Shown: in pieces, positions 34,822 to 43,990 of the stretch
How the letters are laid out: every line of letters begins with the position of its first letter
Numbering within the stretch: the stretch's first letter is position 1
DNA from: VXNE01 sp963668365
GTDB lineage: Bacteria > Pseudomonadota > Gammaproteobacteria > Pseudomonadales > Azotimanducaceae
Assembly: GCA_963668365.1 (NCBI GenBank)
Contig: OY764266.1
Span: forward strand, 3,472,001 to 3,536,000
Length of the DNA stretch: 64,000 nucleotides
Direction: 5' to 3'
The notes under the pieces: generated by a model
Seen by the model: the letters and a program-made list of their open reading frames with translations, nothing else
Told to the model about the DNA's origin: nothing
Databases searched by the model: none
Program-made: the position numbers and the translations under genes

Positions 34822-36159
34822 TCAAAGCAGACGCGCCACGTCATTATAGATGACGAACAACATCGTGAAACTGACCAGGAACAGCCCAACCCGCATGCCG
34901 ATGGCCTGCACGTGCGCCGGCACCGGTCTGCGGGCGACGATCTGGGCAGCCGCGAACAGGATGTGCCCACCGTCCAGTATCGGTATCGGCAGCAGATTGA
35001 TCACGCCGAGGCTGATCGACAACAGTGCCAGTATGTGAAAAAAGTTCCGCCAGCCGGTTTGCGCCGAGTCCTTGGCCACCTTGGCGATCATGACCGGTCC
35101 CGAAAGGTTCTTCGGCGAAACCATCCCGGCGAACATCTTGCCGAGGAGTTTCAGGGTGAGGACGGTCTTTGCGGCGGTTTCGTTCGCGCTCCAGGCCAGG
35201 GCTTCGGCCATCGAGTACCGAACTGTCCGCACCGGCGCCTCGACGCCGGCGAAACCGATCAGCTCTTCGCCCTGGGACCTGGCGCTCGGCGTCAGCCAGA
35301 CTTCGATTTCGCGTCCGCCGCGGTCCACGCGCAACAGGACGGCTCGCTCCGGCGCCCCCCGCACCGCGTCGACCCAGTCGACCCAGCTCTCCGCGACAAC
35401 GCCGTCCACCGCCAGGATCCGATCCCAGGCGCGCAAGCCCGCCCGCGCCGCGGCGCTGTCGTCGAGAACCCGGCCGACCACGGCGGGCAGAGCCACAATG
35501 CCAAGATCGGCAAGGAGATCCGGCGCTTCCTCCCCGCGCCGCCAATCCTCCACGGGAATGCGGTATACGCGCGCCGACGAGGCATCCGGGCGCCGCGCCT
35601 CGATGCGGATATCGCCCGTCTCTCCGAGCCGCCCGGCCAGGGCCACGCTCACTTCCGACCAGGTCGGCGTCGACTGACCGTCGATGGCGACAAGTTCCTC
35701 GCCGCCGCGCAGACCGGCGACATGCGCCGGCGCGCCCGGCTCGACCGCGCCGACGATGGGGACGTACGCCGTTACGCCGGCAACCGAAACCACCCAGTAG
35801 ACGAAGAAGGCAAGCACGAAATTGGCGCCGGGGCCCGCAGCGGCGATAGCGATTCGCCACCAGGGCGAAAGCTTGTCGAAAGGAATGTTCGGGTACTCCG
35901 ACCCTTCGCTCGGTTCCCAATGTCCGGTGTCTCCATCCTCGCCGTGCATCTGGAGGTATCCGCCGAGGGGGATCGGAGCGAGGGTGAAGGCGGTGCCGTG
36001 CTTGTCCGTCCACGATAGCAGGGGGCGACCGAAGCCCACGGAAAACCTCAGGATCCTGACGCCGGAAGCGCGCGCGGCGACGTAGTGCCCGTACTCGTGC
36101 ACCGTGACGAGAATGGTGATCGTCACGAGGAGGTACAGGACGTACTGCAATGCTTCCAT
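34822..36159 (-). CDS. rseP: Intramembrane metalloprotease RseP
   Basis: RseP is the site-2 protease that cleaves membrane-bound anti-sigma factors in the envelope-stress response. The 445-residue protein has the zinc motif HEYGH in the first membrane helix (about residue 21), two tandem PDZ domains in the middle (EPGAPAHVAGLRGGEELVAIDG; SAAARAGLRAWDRILAVDG), and the C-terminal NLLPIPILDGGH zinc/active-site segment. The ATG at 36159 is unambiguous. In other gammaproteobacteria dxr lies between cdsA and rseP; here the cdsA stop is only 50 bases upstream. Confidence 0.97.
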   Translation of the reverse strand: MEALQYVLYLLVTITILVTVHEYGHYVAARASGVRILRFSVGFGRPLLSWTDKHGTAFTLAPIPLGGYLQMHGEDGDTGHWEPSEGSEYPNIPFDKLSPWWRIAIAAAGPGANFVLAFFVYWVVSVAGVTAYVPIVGAVEPGAPAHVAGLRGGEELVAIDGQSTPTWSEVSVALAGRLGETGDIRIEARRPDASSARVYRIPVEDWRRGEEAPDLLADLGIVALPAVVGRVLDDSAAARAGLRAWDRILAVDGVVAESWVDWVDAVRGAPERAVLLRVDRGGREIEVWLTPSARSQGEELIGFAGVEAPVRTVRYSMAEALAWSANETAAKTVLTLKLLGKMFAGMVSPKNLSGPVMIAKVAKDSAQTGWRNFFHILALLSISLGVINLLPIPILDGGHILFAAAQIVARRPVPAHVQAIGMRVGLFLVSFTMLFVIYNDVARLL

Positions 36160-36209
36160 GGGCTGTCGTGCCGCGTACTGGCGCGCGCGGAAAGCGCGCC
36201 CGATTCACA

Positions 36210-37067
36210 TCATAACAGCGTCATGTCGCGACACAGTGTCCAGAGGGCGAATACCGGCACCACGGCGATGATCGAGTCGATGCGATCCAGCGCGCCGCCG
36301 TGGCCGGGCAAGAGGGTGCCGGAGTCCTTCGCGCCGGACGCCCGTTTGACGACGCTCTCGAACAGGTCCCCGAACACCGCGACGACCGACAGCGCCAGCG
36401 CCACGGCCGCCCACTCGGCCAGCGACCCCAGGTCGAACGCCCAGGCCAGTCCCGCGCCCACCGCGAGGCCGGCGCTCATGCCACCGGCCACGCCCTCCCA
36501 TGTCTTTCCGGGGCTCACGCGCCGCGCCAGTTTGATCCTGCCCAGCGTCCTGCCCGCGAAGTACGCTCCCGTATCCACCGACCAGGCCAGCGCGAACGCC
36601 CAGATGATCAGCCGATACCCGTTCTCGGATGCCTGCAGCAGGACCAGGCCCAGCCAGGCGCCCGCGAAAACGAGGATGCCGCCCAGCGCCATCCATGTCA
36701 GGCGCAACAGCGTCCCAGGCTCCCGCGCCCCCGTATCGCCTGGATCCGGAACACGCCGGTCGAAGCGCCCGACCGCCCACAGCACCACGAGCACACACGC
36801 GAAGAGCCAGAATACGCATGTCGCGACAAGCAACGGCATCCGCCATTCGGGCAGGAGCCACGACGCGCACATGCACACCCCGGCCAGGAGCACATAGAGG
36901 ATCCTCGTGCGCGCGCTCGCGATCCCCGCCAGCCCCGCCCACTCGTAGAGGCCGAAGGCGCCCAAAAGGAAAACGAACAGCGCAAAAAGCTCGTTCGGCA
37001 GAAAAACGACCCCGGCGATGACCGCCGGGGCCAGGACGAACGCGGTAGCGAGGCGGCGCTTAAGCAA
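36210..37067 (-). CDS. cdsA: Phosphatidate cytidylyltransferase (TTG start)
   Basis: CdsA makes CDP-diacylglycerol, the precursor of all phospholipid head groups. The 285-residue membrane protein begins MLKRRLATAFVLAPAVIAGVVFLP, has about eight hydrophobic segments, and carries the family signature near the C terminus (SVVKRASGAKDSGTLLPGHGGALDRIDS). The start is TTG at 37067, matching the family N terminus exactly, immediately adjacent to the uppS stop (no intergenic base). Order uppS-cdsA is conserved. Confidence 0.96.
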   Translation of the reverse strand: MLKRRLATAFVLAPAVIAGVVFLPNELFALFVFLLGAFGLYEWAGLAGIASARTRILYVLLAGVCMCASWLLPEWRMPLLVATCVFWLFACVLVVLWAVGRFDRRVPDPGDTGAREPGTLLRLTWMALGGILVFAGAWLGLVLLQASENGYRLIIWAFALAWSVDTGAYFAGRTLGRIKLARRVSPGKTWEGVAGGMSAGLAVGAGLAWAFDLGSLAEWAAVALALSVVAVFGDLFESVVKRASGAKDSGTLLPGHGGALDRIDSIIAVVPVFALWTLCRDMTLL

Positions 37068-37847
37068 TCAATCGCCGAAGCGGCGCTGGCGCAAGCCGAA
37101 CTCGGCCAATGCGCGTCGCACCGCATCGGCGTCGAAGTCCGGCCAGCATTCCGTGGCGAAATAGAGTTCGGTGTAGGCGAGATCCCACAGCAGGAAGTTG
37201 CTGATCCTCTGGTCGCCGCCGGTGCGCACGCAAAGATCCGGCGCCGGCAGCGCGGCGAGATTCAGGTACGACGCGAACAGGCCATCGTCGATGCTCACCG
37301 GGTCGACGCGACCGGCGCGCGCATCCATGGCGAGCCGGCGCGCGGCCTGGGTGATGTCCCAGCGACCGCCGTAGTTCGCCGCGATGGTGAGGAACAGGCG
37401 TCCATTGGATTCGGTGAGATGCTCCGCGCGGTCCATCAACTCACGCAGGTCTCGCGCGAAACGCGTCCTGTCTCCGACGATATTGAGTTTGACGTCCTTG
37501 TCGTGGAGTTCGTCCACGTCGTCCTCGAGGAATCCCCGCATGAGATCCATCAGCACGGCCACCTCGCGTTGGGGCCGACACCAGTTCTCCGTGCTGAAGG
37601 CGAAGAGCGTCAGGTACTTGACGCCCGCGTCGGCGCAGGTTTCGGCGACGACCCTGACATTGTTCGCGCCTGCGCGATGGCCATTGGCATCCGGCACCTT
37701 GCGTCGCCTGGCCCATCGACGGTTGCCGTCCATGATGATCGCCACATGACCGGGCGCTGCGCCGTTGCCAGGCGCCTCCCACAAGTTCGATTTCCGCTGC
37801 AATTCGACGGGCATCATCTCCCACGCACCCAACAGACCACGCCGCAC
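37068..37847 (-). CDS. uppS: Undecaprenyl diphosphate synthase
   Basis: UppS (IspU) extends farnesyl diphosphate with isopentenyl diphosphate to the C55 lipid carrier for cell-wall synthesis. The 259-residue frame contains VAIIMDGNRRWARRR (catalytic Asp), GHRAGANNVR, LTLFAFSTENWCRP and DLCVRTGGDQRISNFLLWDLAYTELYF. The first start is GTG at 37847; ATGs at 37817 and 37814 would shorten the leader to the usual length and may be the real start. It needs isopentenyl diphosphate, yet dxr, ispD and ispF are not in their usual places in this window. Confidence 0.95.
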   Translation of the reverse strand: MRRGLLGAWEMMPVELQRKSNLWEAPGNGAAPGHVAIIMDGNRRWARRRKVPDANGHRAGANNVRVVAETCADAGVKYLTLFAFSTENWCRPQREVAVLMDLMRGFLEDDVDELHDKDVKLNIVGDRTRFARDLRELMDRAEHLTESNGRLFLTIAANYGGRWDITQAARRLAMDARAGRVDPVSIDDGLFASYLNLAALPAPDLCVRTGGDQRISNFLLWDLAYTELYFATECWPDFDADAVRRALAEFGLRQRRFGD

Positions 37848-37887
37848 AGACTATCGCCCACGCGGACCACAATCGTGCAAATCGCCC

Positions 37888-38451
37888 TCAAATCTCCATC
37901 AAGTCGCTTTCTTTGCGCTCGAGTGCGCTGTCCGCTTGCGCCACGCGTTCGTCGGTCACCTTCTGGACGTCCTGAATTGCGCGGTGGGCCTCGTCTTCCG
38001 TGATCTCCTTCTCTTTCAGGAACTCGCGGATGTCGTGATTCGCGTCGCGACGAACATTGCGTATCGCCACGCGCGCGTGCTCGGTCTCGTTGCGAGCCTG
38101 TCGGGTCAGGTCCCGGCGGTTCTCCTCCGTCAGCGGCGGCAGCACCAGCCGGATCACATCCCCCGCGGAAGCGGGCGTCAATCCGAGGTTGCTCCTCAGG
38201 ATCGCCTTCTCGATGTCCGGCACCATTCGCTTTTCCCAGGGCGCGATCACCAACGTGCGCCCCTCCTCCACCGTCACGGTCGCGACCTGGTTGATCGGCG
38301 TCGCCACGCCGTAATAGTCGACCTCGACGCCATCGAGCAACGAAGGATGCGCGCGCCCGGTGCGGATCCGCGCGAATGTCGCGTGCAGCGCTTCCAGTGA
38401 CTTGGCCATCCTGTCGCCCGCATCGCTGACGATCTCGTCGATAAGCTCCAT
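37888..38451 (-). CDS. frr: Ribosome recycling factor
   Basis: RRF splits post-termination ribosomes together with EF-G. The 187-residue protein begins MELIDEIVSDAGDRMAKSLEAL and contains RTGRAHPSLLDGVEVDYYG, the beta domain IAPWEKRMVPDIEKAI, NLGLTPASAGDVIRLVLPPLTEENRRDL and the C-terminal coiled bundle. The ATG at 38451 has an excellent ribosome-binding site (GGGAGGTGAT), better than an in-frame start at 38472. pyrH, which normally precedes frr, is missing: tsf ends 86 bases upstream. Confidence 0.97.
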   Translation of the reverse strand: MELIDEIVSDAGDRMAKSLEALHATFARIRTGRAHPSLLDGVEVDYYGVATPINQVATVTVEEGRTLVIAPWEKRMVPDIEKAILRSNLGLTPASAGDVIRLVLPPLTEENRRDLTRQARNETEHARVAIRNVRRDANHDIREFLKEKEITEDEAHRAIQDVQKVTDERVAQADSALERKESDLMEI

Positions 38452-38537
38452 GCGATCACCTCCCGTTGTCACCAGACCCGCGCACGACTCGCGCGGGGTG
38501 GGGTTCCAGCGCTGACTTGCACGGTGCCCGGTCGGCG

Positions 38538-39377
38538 CTACCGCCCCACTTCGAACCGAACGATGCGAACGCAGCGGGCATCCGCGTCGGCCAGCAGTTT
38601 GCCCACCTTCGTCTTGGAGTCCTTGACGAAGGGCTGCTCGACGAGGCTAAGCTCCCCAAGCGTCTTGCGCAAACGCCCGTCCACCATCTTTTGCCGGATC
38701 TCCGGCGGCTTCGGCTTCCTGCCGGCCGCCGCATCGGCTTCGGCCTCCGCATCCGCCTGCGCCTGATAGATTTCCCGCTCCTTCTCCACGAACGACGGAT
38801 CAAGTTGATCGGGCGCCACGACCAGCGGCGCCGACGCCGTCACATGCATGGCCAGGTCCTTGCCGAGATCGGTGTCCCCGCCTTCCACCTCGACCATGGC
38901 GCCCTTGCGCCTGTCATTGTGCACGTACCCGTAGATCACGCCGGAATCGGTTTCGAACGTAGCGAGCCGCCGGACGGTGATGTTCTCGCCGATCTCCTGT
39001 ACGAGTTCGGCGCGCTCCGTCTCCAGATCGGCGGTCATGAGCGCATCGACGCTGTCGCACCCCGTGTTGAAGGCCGCATTCGTCACGGTGTCGAGAAAGG
39101 TGCGGAACTTCGAGTTGCGCGCGGCGAAATCGGTTTCGACATTGACCTCCACCATGGCGCCGCGCTTGGCGTCCGCGTCGATCCTGATTCCGAGCAGACC
39201 CTCGGCCGCGGTACGGTCGGCCTTCGCCGCCGCCTTCAAAGCGCTCTTCTTGCGCAAGTCCTCGATGGCCGTATCGATGTCGCCGTCGACCTCTTCGAGC
39301 GCCTTCTTGCAGTCCATCATGCCGAGACCGGTCCGGTCCCGCAGTTCCTTGACCAACCCCGCGCTGATCCTTGCCAC
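38538..39377 (-). CDS. tsf: Elongation factor Ts
   Basis: EF-Ts recycles EF-Tu by nucleotide exchange. The 279-residue protein begins MARISAGLVKELRDRTGLGMMDCKKAL, has the conserved ETDFAARNSKF core motif, and ends with the C-terminal module (LVEQPFVKDSKTKVGKLL). The GTG at 39377 is chosen because GAGGAG lies 8 bases before it and the family N terminus starts there; a TTG two codons earlier is too close to the ribosome-binding site. It starts 2 bases after the rpsB stop, the universal rpsB-tsf pair. Confidence 0.97.
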   Translation of the reverse strand: MARISAGLVKELRDRTGLGMMDCKKALEEVDGDIDTAIEDLRKKSALKAAAKADRTAAEGLLGIRIDADAKRGAMVEVNVETDFAARNSKFRTFLDTVTNAAFNTGCDSVDALMTADLETERAELVQEIGENITVRRLATFETDSGVIYGYVHNDRRKGAMVEVEGGDTDLGKDLAMHVTASAPLVVAPDQLDPSFVEKEREIYQAQADAEAEADAAAGRKPKPPEIRQKMVDGRLRKTLGELSLVEQPFVKDSKTKVGKLLADADARCVRIVRFEVGR

Positions 39378-39379
39378 GT

Positions 39380-40324
39380 TCAATTCTCCTCTTCAGCTTC
39401 CGCGTCGGACGCAGCGGGATTCGGCTGTTCCGCTGCTTCCTCCTCGCTCCTGTTCTCGTCCGCCGCACTTTCGGTCTCGTCCGCCGCGCCCTGGTTCTCT
39501 TCGACCGCGCTTTCCACCGCGGATTCCGACTCTTCCGGCGCCGGGGCGGGATCGGCCGCCTGTGCTTCCATCGCCTGGGCCAGCGCGGCGCTCGAGTCTT
39601 CCTCCTCCACTTCGACGAACTCATCCGCCGAGACCAGTGCCGCGTCGTTCCTGCTTTCCTCGATCGCATCCGCGACGCCCATGACATACAGGCGAATCGC
39701 GCGAATGGCATCGTCGTTGCCGGGGATGACATAGTCGATGCCATCCGGATCACTGTTCGTGTCCACGACCCCGATGACCTCGATGCCGAGCTTGTTCGCT
39801 TCGGACACCGCGATGCGCTCGTGCTGCACGTCAACGACGAACAGCGCATCCGGCAATCCCCCCATGTCCTTGATGCCGCCGAGGCTCCGTTGCAGCTTGT
39901 CCATCGTGCGGCGTTTTCGCAGCGCTTCCTTCTTCGTCAGCATCTCGAACGTGCCGTCGTCCGCCTGCGTCTCAAGTTCCTTGAGATGCAGGATCGACTG
40001 CCGGATGGTTTTGTAGTTGGTGAGCATGCCGCCGAGCCAGCGCTGGTCGACGTAGGGCATGCCTATGCGTTCGGCCTGTTCCCGGATGACCTTTGCGGCG
40101 GCGCGCTTGGTGCCGACAAACAGGATTTTCTTGTGTGCCGTGATCAGAGTGCGCACGTGGGCGAGCGCCTCGTTGAACGCGGGCAGCGTGTGTTCGAGAT
40201 TGATTATGTGAATCTTGTTGCGGGCGCCGAAAATGTACGGCGCCATCTTGGGATTCCAAAAGCGGGTCTGGTGGCCGAAATGGGCGCCGGCCGCCAGCAT
40301 GTCGCGCATGCCTATCGAGGTCAT
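39380..40324 (-). CDS. rpsB: 30S ribosomal protein S2 with long acidic tail
   Basis: S2 is a small-subunit protein. The 314 residues begin MTSIGMRDMLAAGAHFGHQTRFWNPKMAPYIFGARNKIHIINLE, with VGTKRAAAKVIREQAERIGMPYVDQRWLGGMLTN and VVDTNSDPDGIDYVIPGNDDAIRAI. E. coli S2 has 241 residues. The excess is a C-terminal extension of about 80-90 residues composed almost only of Glu, Ala, Ser, Asp, Pro and Gln, strongly acidic. The ATG at 40324 follows GGAGA; the long upstream frame to 40648 is not coding. The 211-bp spacer to divergent map must hold the promoters of both genes; I saw no clear consensus match. Confidence 0.97.
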   Translation of the reverse strand: MTSIGMRDMLAAGAHFGHQTRFWNPKMAPYIFGARNKIHIINLEHTLPAFNEALAHVRTLITAHKKILFVGTKRAAAKVIREQAERIGMPYVDQRWLGGMLTNYKTIRQSILHLKELETQADDGTFEMLTKKEALRKRRTMDKLQRSLGGIKDMGGLPDALFVVDVQHERIAVSEANKLGIEVIGVVDTNSDPDGIDYVIPGNDDAIRAIRLYVMGVADAIEESRNDAALVSADEFVEVEEEDSSAALAQAMEAQAADPAPAPEESESAVESAVEENQGAADETESAADENRSEEEAAEQPNPAASDAEAEEEN

Positions 40325-40535
40325 CAAACTATCTCCGGGTTGATTCATCCGCGCGGCCCACTGCCGGATTCGATTACCGCATGCCATTCGCATCCGGCAT
40401 CCACCCGCGGCAGATCCTCTTTCGCCACACGTGATTTGCCCAGGCACAAGCAATGCTGCTGCGCCTGGAATGTCCAAACCACGCCTTATACCATAAAGTG
40501 CGTGTTTCCCCTTAGTGTGCGCGGTCAATAAACGC

Positions 40536-41330
40536 ATGCCCTCAACTCCGAAAACAGCAGACGAGATCGAGAAAATGCGCATCGCCGGACGTCTCGCGGC
40601 GAGCGTTCTCGAGATGATCGGCGAATACGTCAGGCCCGGCGTCACCACGGAGGAGCTGAACCGTCGCTGCCACGACTACATCGTCGACGACATCGACTGC
40701 GTCCCCGCTCCGCTCAACTACTCGAACGTGCCGGGCCAGCCCCCGTTTCCGAAGTCCATCTGCACCTCGGTGAACCATGTCGTCTGCCACGGCATCCCTT
40801 CGGACCGGAAACGACTCAGGAACGGCGACGTGCTCAACATCGACGTGACGGTCATCAAGGATGGCTGGCACGGCGACACCAGCAAGATGTATTTCGTCGG
40901 CAAGCCCGGCGTGCTGGCCGAACGCCTGGTGCGCGTCACGCAGGAGTGCCTGTACAAGGGCATCGAAGCGGTGCGGCCGGGCGCGCGCCTCGGCGACATC
41001 GGCGCAGTCATTCAAAGGCATGCGGAGGCCCACCGCTTCTCGGTGGTCCGGGAGTTCTGCGGTCACGGCATCGGCAGGACGTTCCACGACGCGCCCCAGG
41101 TCCTGCACTACGGCCGACCCGGTTCCGGGGAAGTCCTCGTGCAGGGCATGACCTTCACCATCGAGCCCATGATCAATGCCGGCAGGCGCGACGTGAGACT
41201 TCTTCCCGACGCCTGGACCGTGGTGACCAAGGACCACAGGCTGTCGGCGCAGTGGGAGCACACCATCCTTGTCACCTCGACCGGTTCCGAGGTGCTGACG
41301 CGCCGCGCCGAAGAATCGACGCTGCATTGA
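40536..41330 (+). CDS. map: Methionine aminopeptidase, type I
   Basis: MAP removes the initiator Met from nascent proteins. The 264-residue protein has the pita-bread fold with all five metal ligands in context: NIDVTVIKDGWHGDTSKMY (two Asp), GHGIGRTFHDAP (His), TIEPM (Glu) and QWEHTILVT (Glu). ICTSVNHVVCHGIPSD holds the substrate-side His. The ATG at 40536 fits the family start (a GTG at 40515 is less likely). It is divergent from rpsB, and glnD overlaps its stop, as in E. coli and Pseudomonas. Confidence 0.97.
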   Translation: MPSTPKTADEIEKMRIAGRLAASVLEMIGEYVRPGVTTEELNRRCHDYIVDDIDCVPAPLNYSNVPGQPPFPKSICTSVNHVVCHGIPSDRKRLRNGDVLNIDVTVIKDGWHGDTSKMYFVGKPGVLAERLVRVTQECLYKGIEAVRPGARLGDIGAVIQRHAEAHRFSVVREFCGHGIGRTFHDAPQVLHYGRPGSGEVLVQGMTFTIEPMINAGRRDVRLLPDAWTVVTKDHRLSAQWEHTILVTSTGSEVLTRRAEESTLH

Positions 41331-43990
41331 GCCGGCTTCCCGACACGGCGGAACTGCGACACCGCATCAGCCTGGCCGACGCCGCCCTGGCCGCCCGGTT
41401 CTGGTCCGGAGAGGATGTCGATATGCTCGTCGCCGAGCGAGCGCGGTTCATCGACGGCTTTCTGGCGGAACTTTGGCAACACTGGTTCGAGTATCGCAGC
41501 GACATCGCGCTTCTCGCGCTGGGCGGCTATGGCCGGGGCGAACTGCATCCGCAATCCGATATCGATCTCCTGGTTCTCGTCAACCGCTCCCGAACCGGCA
41601 GCGAGGAAATCGCCGCTTTCGTGCGCTTCCTGTGGGATTTGAAGCTCGACATCGGGCACAGCGTGCGCACGGTGCGCGACTGCGTGCGGGAAGCCGCCCG
41701 CGACATCACGGTCATCACTTCGCTGCACGAGCGCCGGCGGCTGACCGGGTCCGCAATCCTCTGCGGCAAGCTCGACCGTGCCCTGGGCAGGAGGCGGATC
41801 TGGCCGAGCCGCGCGTTCTTTGCCGCCAAGCGCAACGAGCAGGCGCAAAGGCACGCGCAATTCGACGATGTCGAGTACAACCTCGAACCCAATATCAAGG
41901 GCGGCCCCGGGGGCCTGCGAGACATCCAGACCATCGGCTGGATCACCGAGCGCCACCTCGGCACGTCTCACCTGAGCGAACTCACGCGACACGGCTACCT
42001 CACGCCGCAGGAGCGCACCTGGCTGGTCGACGGCCGCCGATTCCTGTTCAAGGTGCGTTTCGGGCTGCATCTCGTCGCGGGACGCAAGGAGGACCGGCTG
42101 CTGTTCGACCACCAGCGCGCCCTGGCGCAGCGTTTCGGCTATCGCGACTCCGAAGCGCAGCTCGCTGTGGAGCAGTTCATGCACGACTACTACCGTCACG
42201 TACTGGCGCTGCGGGAGGTCAACGACATGCTGCTGCAGCACTTCGACGAAGCGATCCTGCGTGCCAGGGAACGTCCGCGCGTCGAACGGATCAATGCGCG
42301 GTTCCAGTTGCGCAACCACTACCTGGAAACCACCTCGCCGCAGGTGTTTCGGGAAGACCCCGCCGCACTGATAGAAGTGTTCCTCATCATCGCCAATCGG
42401 CCGGACATCGCCGGGGTCCGCGCGGAGACCGTGCGTTGCATTCGCGACAACCTGGAACTCATCGACGACGACTTTCACCGCAACGCCAAGGCGACGGCCT
42501 ATTTCCTGGAACTTCTCCGGTCGCCGAACGCGCAACTTTCCCGAATGCGGCGCTACGGCGTGCTCGCTCGCTACATCCCCGAGTTCGGACGCATCGTGGG
42601 CCAGATGCAGCACGACCTGTTCCACATCTATACCGTCGACGCGCACACGATCATGGTGACCGAGAATCTCCGCCGCCTGCGCGACGGGTCCACCCGCGAA
42701 CGCTTCCCCCTGGCGACGCAATGCGCGCAAGACGTGCCGAAGGTCGAACTGCTTTACCTTGCGGGACTGTTTCACGACATCAGCAAGGGCCGGGGCGGGG
42801 ACCACTCGGAACTCGGCGCGCTCGACGCCATCGCATTCTGCCGGCGCCACGGCCTCCACCCCGACGACACCGAACTGGTGGGATGGCTGGTGCGTGACCA
42901 CCTGGTCATGTCCACGACCGCGCAGCGCGAGGACATCTACGACGCCGTCGTCGTCGAGGCGTTCGCCGAACGCGTCGGGACGCAGGCGCGACTGGACTAC
43001 CTGTACGCGCTCACGGTAGCGGACATCACGGCGACCAATCCGAGCCTGTGGAACAGTTGGCGCGCCACCCTCATGAATCAGCTCTACGCCGAAACGCGCC
43101 TCGCGCTGGCTCCCGGCGAGACCCCGCAACCGGAGGACCGGGTCGCCACGCGCACGGCGAGGGCCCTCGAGACCCTGGCGCGGCGCGGCATCCAGCGTGA
43201 CGAAGCCCTGGCGCTCTGGGACGATCCGACCAACGAGTTCTTTCTGCGGCACACGGCGATGCAGATCGCCGACATCACGGCCGCGATGCACCGCCACGAC
43301 GTGCTCTCGGGTCCGCTCGTGATGCTCCTTGATCTGCATGCCCCGGGCAGGGAAGAAGGCGTGACGGAAGTGTTCGTCTACACCCCCGACCGCCCCGGGC
43401 TGTTCGCCGCCAGCGCCGTCGCATTGGACCAGTTGAACCTGCGGGTCCACGACGCCAGCATCAACACCAGCGCCGGCGGGCTGTGCTTCAATTCCTACAT
43501 CGTGCTGGACGAAGACGGCCGGTCACTGCAACAGGACGACGCGCGCCGGGGGCGCATCCGCGAGGTACTGGCCGACGCCCTGGCGAATCCGGATCCGGTC
43601 GACGGAGCGCCGACGCGGCATGTGTCGAGACGACTGAAACAGTTCGTCACGCCGACCGAGGCGACCATCAGCACGGAGCCGGACTGGGAACACAGCGTGC
43701 TCAAGGTCGTCACCTCCGATCGGCCCGGCCTGCTGGCCCGCCTCGGCCTCCTGTTCGTCGAACTCGGCATCTCGGTACAGCGCGCGCACATCACCACGCT
43801 GGGCGAGCGCGTCGAGGACATGTTCCATATCGCCAAGGTCCCGGAACCGGCGCGCGGCGAACGCATCTGCGCCGCGATCCGCGACCGCCTCGACACCGCG
43901 CATGGCGCCCTCAGCCCCGCGCATCAAGACGCAGCCGGTATCCACGAACGTGTCCACGAACAGGACCAGCGACGCGGGAACGCCCGATGA
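41327..43990 (+). CDS. glnD: PII uridylyltransferase/uridylyl-removing enzyme
   Basis: GlnD senses glutamine and adds or removes UMP on PII to control nitrogen assimilation. The 887-residue protein has the nucleotidyltransferase motif GGYGRGEL...SDIDLL at 66-81, a central HD hydrolase domain (AGLFHDISKGRGGDHSELG) and two C-terminal ACT domains (FVYTPDRPGLFAASAVALDQLNLRVHDASI; VVTSDRPGLLARLGLLFVELGISVQRAHI). The start is TTG at 41327, overlapping the map stop as TTGA; the in-frame stretch upstream lies inside map. E. coli GlnD has 890 residues. Confidence 0.97.
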   Translation: MSRLPDTAELRHRISLADAALAARFWSGEDVDMLVAERARFIDGFLAELWQHWFEYRSDIALLALGGYGRGELHPQSDIDLLVLVNRSRTGSEEIAAFVRFLWDLKLDIGHSVRTVRDCVREAARDITVITSLHERRRLTGSAILCGKLDRALGRRRIWPSRAFFAAKRNEQAQRHAQFDDVEYNLEPNIKGGPGGLRDIQTIGWITERHLGTSHLSELTRHGYLTPQERTWLVDGRRFLFKVRFGLHLVAGRKEDRLLFDHQRALAQRFGYRDSEAQLAVEQFMHDYYRHVLALREVNDMLLQHFDEAILRARERPRVERINARFQLRNHYLETTSPQVFREDPAALIEVFLIIANRPDIAGVRAETVRCIRDNLELIDDDFHRNAKATAYFLELLRSPNAQLSRMRRYGVLARYIPEFGRIVGQMQHDLFHIYTVDAHTIMVTENLRRLRDGSTRERFPLATQCAQDVPKVELLYLAGLFHDISKGRGGDHSELGALDAIAFCRRHGLHPDDTELVGWLVRDHLVMSTTAQREDIYDAVVVEAFAERVGTQARLDYLYALTVADITATNPSLWNSWRATLMNQLYAETRLALAPGETPQPEDRVATRTARALETLARRGIQRDEALALWDDPTNEFFLRHTAMQIADITAAMHRHDVLSGPLVMLLDLHAPGREEGVTEVFVYTPDRPGLFAASAVALDQLNLRVHDASINTSAGGLCFNSYIVLDEDGRSLQQDDARRGRIREVLADALANPDPVDGAPTRHVSRRLKQFVTPTEATISTEPDWEHSVLKVVTSDRPGLLARLGLLFVELGISVQRAHITTLGERVEDMFHIAKVPEPARGERICAAIRDRLDTAHGALSPAHQDAAGIHERVHEQDQRRGNAR

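Noticed and set aside
40325..40535. Sigma-70 promoter for rpsB with -10 TATAAG at 40490-40485
   Set aside because: The hexamer 17 bases upstream is AAGGGG, which is not a credible -35; no better pair was found by eye.
40325..40648. 108-codon N-terminal extension of ribosomal protein S2
   Set aside because: It crosses the divergent map start and has no S2 similarity; ATG 40324 has a ribosome-binding site.
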